Assembly (NCBI GenBank): GCA_016190545.1
Contig: JACPQI010000019.1
Span: 1 to 15,794, forward strand
DNA: 15,794 bases
Source: Chloroflexota bacterium
Lineage (GTDB): Bacteria > Chloroflexota > Dehalococcoidia > SHYB01 > JACPQI01
Direction of reading: 5' to 3'
Shown: piece after piece, positions 7,255 to 12,374 of the stretch
Layout: each line of letters begins with the position of its first letter
Numbering within the stretch: the stretch's first letter is position 1
Made by a program: the position numbers and the translations under genes
The notes under the pieces: model-generated
Database searches by the model: none
What the model saw: the letters and a program-made list of their open reading frames with translations, nothing else
Told to the model about the DNA's origin: nothing

Positions 7255-8093
7255 CGAGGGACAAAGGGACGGCTGCCGCTCCGGCTCAGGCGCGCTCCTA
7301 CTCCGTGCACAGCGGTCGTGAAGATGAGCGCCGTGAGGGCTGTCAGCACAATGACGCCGCTTGCCGCCACATCCTGGTAGTAGGAGACTGTCAGGCCCAC
7401 GAAGACGCTCGCCACGCCGATGACGGCCGCAGCCGCCAGCGTGGTGCGAAAGCCCCGTCCAAGCTGCAGGCTGGCGAGCACGGGGAAAACGATGAGGGCA
7501 CCGACCAGCAGCCCGCCCACAACCTGCATAGACAAGGTCACGGTCACGCCAGTCAGGACCGCCAGGGCTAGGTTGGTGCGCTGCACGGGCACACCCGCGA
7601 CTCTTGCCAGGTCTGAATCGAACGTCGAATGGACCAGCTCGCTATAGAGCAGCCACACGAGCAGCACCACGGCAATGCCCAGGCCCGCCGTCGCCCACAC
7701 ATCCCCCTTTCCTACCGTCACGATGCTGCCGAACAGGTAGGTAAACAGGTCTATGTTCAGGCCGTCGCCCAGACTGATGAGCACCAGGGCCAGGGCGAGC
7801 GCGGTGTAGAGGACGAGGGCCAGAGCGCTGTCGCCCGACAGCAAGCGTGTCGTGCGCAGCCGCTCCAACGCAATAGCGGCGACGGCGGACGTCACTACCG
7901 CCACCATAACCGGGTACCGGTCAAGGAAGAGGCCGATGGCGGCGCCGGTGATCGCCACGTGGGCCAGGGTATCAGCGATGAGGGAGAGCCGTCGTAGCAC
8001 CAAGAACGTGCCGAGCAGAGGCGCAACGCAGCCGATGACGCCCCCCGCGATGAACGCACGCACCATAAAGCTATATTGGAAGATCTCCGGCAT
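7251..8093 (-). CDS. znuB: Zinc/metal ABC transporter permease, 280 aa
   Basis: This is an integral membrane permease of the ABC-3 family (ZnuB/MntB/TroC). It is hydrophobic almost throughout, with about eight predicted segments. The family segment GVIGCVAPLLGTFLVLRRLSLIADTLAHVAITGAAIGLFL lies near residues 18-57, and TLSMQVVGGLLVGALIVFPVLASLQL near 191-216. It ends with the basic tail RLSRSGSRPFVPR. The start lies three bases after the znuC stop and has no SD, so coupling to znuC is likely. It is last in the zur-znuA-znuC-znuB set. The binding protein's ligands and the adjacent Fur-family regulator suggest zinc rather than manganese. Confidence 0.92.
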   Translation of the reverse strand: MPEIFQYSFMVRAFIAGGVIGCVAPLLGTFLVLRRLSLIADTLAHVAITGAAIGLFLDRYPVMVAVVTSAVAAIALERLRTTRLLSGDSALALVLYTALALALVLISLGDGLNIDLFTYLFGSIVTVGKGDVWATAGLGIAVVLLVWLLYSELVHSTFDSDLARVAGVPVQRTNLALAVLTGVTVTLSMQVVGGLLVGALIVFPVLASLQLGRGFRTTLAAAAVIGVASVFVGLTVSYYQDVAASGVIVLTALTALIFTTAVHGVGARLSRSGSRPFVPR

Positions 8094-8096
8094 GGG

Positions 8097-8864
8097 CTAG
8101 TCGTGGCGGTGGATCACCAGGTCTACGGAGTGGCCGTAGAGCCGGGAGAGGTCACCGTCCGTCACCTCCTTGGCGTTGGTATAGGACTGCAAGCGGCAGT
8201 TGATGCACGCCACCTTGTTCGCCTCGTGCAGCACCACGCCTACGTCGTGAGAGACGAGCACAACAGTCGTGCCCCGCGTTTCCCTGAGACGGCGCAGCAA
8301 CGTATAGAACTGCTCTTGGCCTGACTTGTCCACGCCGGACGTGGGTTCGTCGAGAATGAGCAGTTCCGGCTGGCGAACCAGCGCCCGCGCAACGAGCACC
8401 CGCTGCTGCTGTCCCACGGATAGCTCGCTGATGAGACGACCGCGCAGGTCCCACATGCCCACCATGTGGAGCGCGTCCTCAACCGGCTCAGCGATGCGTG
8501 TGCGGAACAGGGCCAGCGGGTCAAGCCCCGTATAGGCCCCCTGAGCGACCACGTCGCCCACCGTGGCGGGAAAGCGCACACGAAAAGCGCTGGCGTACTG
8601 GGGGATGTAACCCACTCGTCGCCACCCCTTGAAACGGTTTACCTCCTGACCGAAAAGAAAGACCCGGCCCCGCTGCGGCTGCTCAAGCCCGATGGCGAGT
8701 TTGATGAGTGTAGTCTTGCCGCTGCCGTTGGGGCCGATGAGAGCGACAAAGTCGCCACGCGCAATGGAGAAAGTGATGTCTTCCACCGCTATCGTGGGGC
8801 CATAGCCGAAGGTCACTCCCTCGAAAGCGACCGCCGGCGCTTGTCCATCCGTCATTGTTGACAC
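8097..8864 (-). CDS. znuC: Zinc/metal ABC transporter ATP-binding protein, 255 aa
   Basis: This is the ATPase that drives metal import. Walker A GPNGSGKT is at 44-51, the Q-loop at VGYIPQY (84-90), Walker B LLILDEP at 168-174, and the H-loop His206 in SHD. The signature is LSVGQ (148-152), with Val replacing the first Gly of the usual LSGGQ. The C-terminal tail has a Cys220-x2-Cys223 pair and ends HRHD, which might touch metal but is not assigned. GTG 8864 has AAGGTGG seven bases upstream. ATG 8855 is the alternative and would overlap the znuA stop by ATGA; either way the two genes overlap and are translationally linked. Confidence 0.92.
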   Translation of the reverse strand: MSTMTDGQAPAVAFEGVTFGYGPTIAVEDITFSIARGDFVALIGPNGSGKTTLIKLAIGLEQPQRGRVFLFGQEVNRFKGWRRVGYIPQYASAFRVRFPATVGDVVAQGAYTGLDPLALFRTRIAEPVEDALHMVGMWDLRGRLISELSVGQQQRVLVARALVRQPELLILDEPTSGVDKSGQEQFYTLLRRLRETRGTTVVLVSHDVGVVLHEANKVACINCRLQSYTNAKEVTDGDLSRLYGHSVDLVIHRHD

Positions 8865-9823
8865 GCTAACGCCACCTTGAGATTGGCCAGGTTTTTACGC
8901 ATGAGTGTAAGGTAATTTTCATTGGCCCGCACCTGCTCTTGCGTCAGTCCCTCGAGCGGATTCAAGACCAACGTCTGGGCCCCCACCTCCCGCGCAACGG
9001 TCTGGGCCACTTTGGGAGTCACCAGCGTCTCGAAAAAGATGTGGGTGGCGCCGATGGCCCTCACCTCCCGCACAATCTCCCTCAAACGGGCCGGGCTCGG
9101 CTCCGCCTCAGGGGAAAGCCCGGACACGGCGAGCTGAACCAGCCCGAAGCGGTCCGCCAGGTACCCGAAGGCGGCGTGAGATGTGACGATGGCGTTCCGC
9201 TTGCAAGAAGAGAGTCCCGTCCTGAACTCCTGCTCCAAGTCCGCCAGGTCTCGTTGCAACGCCTTGAGGTTGGCGGTGTAAGTACCCTCGCCTGCAGGGT
9301 CGACCTGCGTCATTGCCAATGCTATGGCTTCCGCCTGCTGAGCATAGCGGCTCGGGTCCAGCCAGACATGGGGGTCCTTGCTCGCATCAGAGTTCTCGCC
9401 TGCCTGTTCCTCAGTTTCATGCGCGTCCGCTTCGCCGTCAATGAGTACTACTAATGTGGATGCGTCGACAATCCGCAAGCTGTCGCTTGGCACATCGCGC
9501 CGCACGCGGTCCACCCAGGGCTCCAGCCCCACTCCGTTGTAAACGAACAGCTTCGCCCGATGAATGGACGCAATGTCGCGGGGCGTGGGTTCCCAATCGT
9601 GAGGCTCCGTGCCGGCTGGGACGAGGTTCGCCACCTGTGCCTGGTCGCCGCCGATGCGCTGTGTCAGGTAGTGCAGCGGATAAATGGTGGTGACGATAGA
9701 CAAATTGGTCGCAGACGAGGCCGCCGGAGCCTCACCGTCGCTTGAACTGCACGCTGCCATCGCCATCGCCAGCATGCCTACACACGAGACTGCCAAGAGA
9801 CGAGATAGGTGGGGGGGCTTCAT
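8852..9823 (-). CDS. znuA: Zinc ABC transporter substrate-binding lipoprotein, 323 aa
   Basis: This is a cluster A-I (ZnuA/PsaA family) binding protein exported and anchored outside the membrane. The signal peptide MKPPHLSRLLAVSCVGMLAMAMAAC has a lipobox-like end with Cys25. Putative metal ligands are His75 (EPHDWEPT), His152 (DPHVWLDP) and His216 (TSHAAFGYLADRFGL). A third His, rather than Glu, is the zinc-type set. At the fourth position (Asp in PsaA and E. coli ZnuA) the sequence reads VLNPLEG, so Asn288 may stand there. The loop before His152 (about 129-150) is acidic, with only one His, not the long His-rich loop of proteobacterial ZnuA. A fragment of an operator-like palindrome and a -10 box lie upstream. 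Confidence 0.92.
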   Translation of the reverse strand: MKPPHLSRLLAVSCVGMLAMAMAACSSSDGEAPAASSATNLSIVTTIYPLHYLTQRIGGDQAQVANLVPAGTEPHDWEPTPRDIASIHRAKLFVYNGVGLEPWVDRVRRDVPSDSLRIVDASTLVVLIDGEADAHETEEQAGENSDASKDPHVWLDPSRYAQQAEAIALAMTQVDPAGEGTYTANLKALQRDLADLEQEFRTGLSSCKRNAIVTSHAAFGYLADRFGLVQLAVSGLSPEAEPSPARLREIVREVRAIGATHIFFETLVTPKVAQTVAREVGAQTLVLNPLEGLTQEQVRANENYLTLMRKNLANLKVALACQQ

Positions 9824-9842
9824 GTTCCAGACTCTTCTCTAT

Positions 9843-9857
9843 TGAGACTTGGTCTCA
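9843..9857. promoter_or_regulatory. Candidate Zur operator before znuA
   Basis: TGAGACTTGGTCTCA is a 15-bp palindrome (6-3-6 perfect; 6 of 7 arm positions in the Fur-family 7-1-7 layout with TGA...TCA ends). It lies in the 79-base zur-znuA gap, 20 bases before the znuA ATG and just downstream of a possible -10. It agrees at 12 of 15 positions with the palindrome before zur. Confidence 0.62.
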
Positions 9858-9861
9858 CCCA

Positions 9862-9867
9862 ATTATG
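9862..9867 (-). promoter_or_regulatory. Possible -10 element of a znuA promoter
   Basis: CATAAT on the minus strand lies four bases upstream of the palindrome, so the transcription start would fall inside the operator. No good -35 is visible at 16-18 bases, so this is weak. Confidence 0.3.
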
Positions 9868-9902
9868 CGATTCCCACGGGTCATGTTGGCGGGAACACTT
9901 TC

Positions 9903-10364
9903 TCAGTGGTTGTGACTGCCTACATGCCGCGCCGGGCCTTTGCCCTTCGCTGTAGCCCTCTGGCACCCGGAGCACAGCACATAGACCTCGATCCGGTGGC
10001 CGACGACCTTGCCAGCTTCGCCTGTCTCCAGGCCCTTCAACACCCTCTCGATGATGTTCTGGCGGAACTCTCGGACCATTCCGCAGCTCACACATACCAG
10101 ATGATGATGATGGGCCATGCGGGAGACTGTGTAACGGGGCGCGCCCTGCTCCAGGGACAGCTTGCACAGGACGCCCTGCTCCACCAGGAGTCGAATGGTG
10201 CGGTACACTGTGGCCCGACCCACGCCTGTGGCCTCCGCCACCAGCTCTTCGGCGGTGAAGCCCTCTTCCCGGGCCAGCAGCGCCTCCAGCAACCGGCGGC
10301 GGCTTGAAGTCAGGCGGTAGCCGGAGTCCTCTAGCTTGTGCTCAATATCCAGGTGCGATACCAT
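9903..10364 (-). CDS. zur: Fur-family transcriptional regulator, probably Zur, 153 aa
   Basis: This is a metal-sensing repressor. The N-terminal winged helix spans about residues 4-82. Its recognition helix is GRATVYRTIRLLVEQGVL (49-66). The dimer/metal domain follows with HHHHLVCVSCG (85-95). Two CxxC pairs, Cys91/Cys94 and Cys131/Cys134, form the structural zinc site. The C-terminus carries extra His (ARHVGSHNH). A Zur role is inferred from adjacency to znuACB and the shared palindromes; Fur or PerR cannot be excluded by sequence alone. The start is taken at ATG 10364. The in-frame start at 10409 lies upstream of the predicted transcription start, and its codons overlap the -10 box. The palindrome at 10366-10380 implies autoregulation. 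Confidence 0.9.
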   Translation of the reverse strand: MVSHLDIEHKLEDSGYRLTSSRRRLLEALLAREEGFTAEELVAEATGVGRATVYRTIRLLVEQGVLCKLSLEQGAPRYTVSRMAHHHHLVCVSCGMVREFRQNIIERVLKGLETGEAGKVVGHRIEVYVLCSGCQRATAKGKGPARHVGSHNH

Positions 10365-10365
10365 A

Positions 10366-10380
10366 TGAGACTCAGTGTCA
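10366..10380. promoter_or_regulatory. Candidate Zur operator before zur (autoregulation)
   Basis: TGAGACTCAGTGTCA is a 7-1-7 palindrome with six of seven arm positions paired. It ends one base before the zur ATG and begins about 13 bases downstream of the -10 box. The left half TGAGACT is identical to that of the znuA site. A bound repressor would block early transcription, and the site also covers the weak RBS region. Confidence 0.6.
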
Positions 10381-10393
10381 TTTTGTAGGCAAA

Positions 10394-10422
10394 AGTATAG
10401 CAGCCGCATTTCCCTCTGTCAA
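10394..10422 (-). promoter_or_regulatory. Sigma-70 promoter of zur (and probably znuACB)
   Basis: On the minus strand: TTGACA (10422-10417), exactly 17 bases, then TATACT (10399-10394). The -35 is perfect and the -10 matches five of six. Predicted transcription start is about 10387, giving a leader of about 23 bases to ATG 10364. This rules out the longer 168-residue reading of zur for this transcript. Confidence 0.8.
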
Positions 10423-10670
10423 CAAGCCGCCTCCGTGTCTTGAAGCGTTGATACTATACCATTTGTTATGAATACACAGTCCTCCGGGACAATCCATCAA
10501 GCGCTCAGGGAGCTCAATAGCGCCGTGGGGCCTGGAGCCTTTCGGCGAAGACCGGAGATTTTTCTGATACTTAATATCATTATTGAAAGGCGCTGCGGCG
10601 AAGCGGATCGCAACGGGCAGCTAGACCTTCTGGCGTCTTCTTCTCCACTGTCTTTCCGTGTGCCTTCCGT
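10423..10670. other. Intergenic stretch between the zur and SnoaL-like gene promoters
   Basis: No supported gene is seen. A 68-codon plus-strand open frame (10468-10674) lacks an SD and resembles nothing I recognise. A minus-strand TGGTATAGT (extended -10 type; TATAGT at 10453-10458) could be a second upstream zur promoter, but it has no matching -35. No convincing terminator or RNA fold was seen. Confidence 0.35.
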
Positions 10671-10700
10671 TTGACACGCTTTCGTGCACCGGGCTACAAT
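10671..10700 (+). promoter_or_regulatory. Sigma-70 promoter of the SnoaL-like gene
   Basis: TTGACA (10671-10676), an 18-base spacer, then TACAAT (10695-10700). Predicted transcription start is near 10707, about 48 bases before ATG 10755. It may also serve corA. Confidence 0.65.
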
Positions 10701-10742
10701 CGGGCAGCCTCGCCCAGAATCGGGCGCTGACTTAGCATGAAG

Positions 10743-10748
10743 AAGGAG
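10743..10748 (+). promoter_or_regulatory. Ribosome binding site deciding the SnoaL-like gene start
   Basis: AAGGAG is six bases before ATG 10755. It overlaps codons 3-4 of a frame opened by ATG 10737, so 10755 is preferred. Confidence 0.7.
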
Positions 10749-10754
10749 ACTGAC

Positions 10755-11225
10755 ATGGCCCAGAAGCAAGCCACTGTTGCAGACCTGCAAAAGCGTGTGG
10801 AGGCACTAGAGTCAGAGCTTTCCGTTCTCAGGACCATCCATCGCTACAGCCGTGCTTTTGACTACGGCCTGAAGGACGAATGGTCGGACGTGTTTGCGGA
10901 AGACGGAGAGTTGGAGGTGTTCGATCAGGGCCAGCGTGTGCGCCACGAGCAGGGCCGCAAAGCCCTGGCCCGTCTGTTGTCGGAACGCGCCAAGCCGCCA
11001 GTCCGCTACGATAAGCACATCCAGACCATGCCCCTCGTCACCGTCACCGGAGATACCGCTTCTTCCGAGACCTACTTGTTGCGGGTCACCAACAGCAAAA
11101 GCGGCCCCTACATCGGTACCATGGGAAGCTACGTGGACCGGCTGGTAAAGCAAGATGGCACGTGGCGCATCAAGCGCCGCCGCATTTACCCGGAGTGTAG
11201 GGGGGCCGAACTCTTCTCCACATAG
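10755..11225 (+). CDS. SnoaL-like/NTF2-fold protein, 156 aa
   Basis: Residues about 6-28 (VADLQKRVEALESELSVLRTIHRY) form a short coiled-coil-like helix. The rest looks like a cone-shaped SnoaL/NTF2-like domain: YSRAFDYGLKDEWSDVFAEDGELEV (about 31-55), a middle HIQTMPLVTVTGDTASSETYLLRV, and the terminal strand pattern GSYVDRLVKQDGTWRIKRRRI with the usual GTWRIKRR ending. Proteins of this fold include hydratases, dehydratases, isomerases and ketosteroid-isomerase relatives, as well as non-catalytic members; the reaction here cannot be assigned. Tyr31, Asp36 and His88 occupy positions that can be catalytic in scytalone dehydratase-like relatives, but this is tentative. It has its own promoter and strong SD, with corA 71 bases downstream. 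Confidence 0.8.
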   Translation: MAQKQATVADLQKRVEALESELSVLRTIHRYSRAFDYGLKDEWSDVFAEDGELEVFDQGQRVRHEQGRKALARLLSERAKPPVRYDKHIQTMPLVTVTGDTASSETYLLRVTNSKSGPYIGTMGSYVDRLVKQDGTWRIKRRRIYPECRGAELFST

Positions 11226-11246
11226 TCATAGGGCAACTCGCACACA

Positions 11247-11280
11247 GCGCCTGGGCGTGAAGAGGATTGGCGCCAGGCGC
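11247..11280 (+). promoter_or_regulatory. Inverted repeat in the corA leader
   Basis: GCGCCTGG (11247-11254) is perfectly complementary to CCAGGCGC (11273-11280) across an 18-base loop. It ends four bases before the corA SD AAGGAG (11285-11290). There is no U-tract, so a terminator is unlikely. It could be an attenuator, an mRNA stabiliser or chance in GC-rich DNA. Confidence 0.35.
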
Positions 11281-11296
11281 GTTCAAGGAGGCTGCC

Positions 11297-12373
11297 ATGC
11301 CCTACAAGGCGTATTGGATGGGCGCCGACGGCCAACTGCGCCGCAATCTTGAGGAACGGCAGATACAAGAGGCGTTCCAGTCTAAACAGGGCCTTCTCTG
11401 GGTGGATATCTACGACACTACACCGGCCGACGGCGAATTCCTCGCCCGAGTGTTCACGTTCCACCATCTGGCTATTGAGGACTGCGTGAGTCCTGAGATT
11501 CACCCGCCAAAAGTCGATGTGTTCTCTGATCACCTTTTCATCGTTGCCCAGGGCGTAAGCTACTCACAGCAGTCTGACATCGTTGAGACGACGGAGCTGG
11601 CCCTCTTCCTCGGCTCCCATTTTGTTGTCAGCAACCATAACTTTCCCCTCGTCGCCGTCGATGCCGTCGCGAGGCGCGTAGAAGACGATGGACGACCTAT
11701 GAAACAGGGCGCTGATATGCTGGCCCACGCACTCATCGATGCCATCGTCGACAATGTCTTGCCCGCTATCGACAGGATGAGCGAAGAGACAGACCTCATT
11801 GAGGAGCAAGCGATTCTCCAGCCGCAGGAGTCGACCCTCCGGGCCATCCTGAATCTCAAGCGGTCTGCCCTTCGCCTGCACCGTATCCTCGCTCCCCAGC
11901 GAGAGGTCCTCAACCGGTTGAGCCGCCGTGAATTCCCGCTCATCCGTGAGGAGGCCTTGTTCTTTTATCGAGATGTCTATGACCACCTAGTGCGGCTGGA
12001 GGACTTCAACCAGGGCCTGCGCGAACGCACCGAGAGCGCCATCACCATCTACCTCTCATCAATCGCCAACCGCCAAAACGAGACGATGAAGGTAATCTCC
12101 ATCTTCGCCGCCATCTTCCTTCCCCTAGCCCTCGTAGCAAGCATCTATGGAATGAACTTTGAGAACATGCCGGAACTGAAGTGGCGGTGGGGCTACTTTG
12201 CGGTGTTGGGTGTCATGGGCACAGTGGCTCTGGCAGCTATAGGCTGGCTATGGGCGCGCCGTCTCATCACCTGGGGGAGGAAGCTTTCCACCGTCGCCAA
12301 GCCTCTTGCCCTGAAGCGCGAGGACCTGCAAGCACACCAGGAGCGCCTGCTAGAGCGACGCAAGCGGCGCTAG
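11297..12373 (+). CDS. corA: CorA family magnesium/divalent cation transporter, 358 aa
   Basis: This is a pentameric membrane channel for Mg2+ (also Co2+/Ni2+). A long cytoplasmic N-terminal domain (about 1-260) is rich in charged helices, including the long stalk helix around 205-265. Two transmembrane segments follow at about 266-284 and 299-320. Between them is the family-defining IYGMNFENMPEL, with Gly-Met-Asn at 285-287. The basic C-terminal tail (RLLERRKRR) is typical of the cytoplasmic end. ATG 11297 is chosen because AAGGAG lies six bases upstream; the frame opens earlier at 11267 without an SD. It ends one base before the stop of the convergent GH57 gene. Family assignment is firm; ion preference is by family. 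Confidence 0.94.
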   Translation: MPYKAYWMGADGQLRRNLEERQIQEAFQSKQGLLWVDIYDTTPADGEFLARVFTFHHLAIEDCVSPEIHPPKVDVFSDHLFIVAQGVSYSQQSDIVETTELALFLGSHFVVSNHNFPLVAVDAVARRVEDDGRPMKQGADMLAHALIDAIVDNVLPAIDRMSEETDLIEEQAILQPQESTLRAILNLKRSALRLHRILAPQREVLNRLSRREFPLIREEALFFYRDVYDHLVRLEDFNQGLRERTESAITIYLSSIANRQNETMKVISIFAAIFLPLALVASIYGMNFENMPELKWRWGYFAVLGVMGTVALAAIGWLWARRLITWGRKLSTVAKPLALKREDLQAHQERLLERRKRR

Positions 12374-12374
12374 G

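Noticed and set aside
10084..10115. Repetitive ATGATGATG-like tract as a microsatellite
   Set aside because: It encodes the HHHH metal-domain stretch of the Fur-family protein and is explained by coding.
10468..10674. 68-codon plus-strand open frame between zur and the SnoaL-like gene
   Set aside because: It has no SD, no recognisable motif and a composition like intergenic DNA, and it runs into the -35 of the next promoter.
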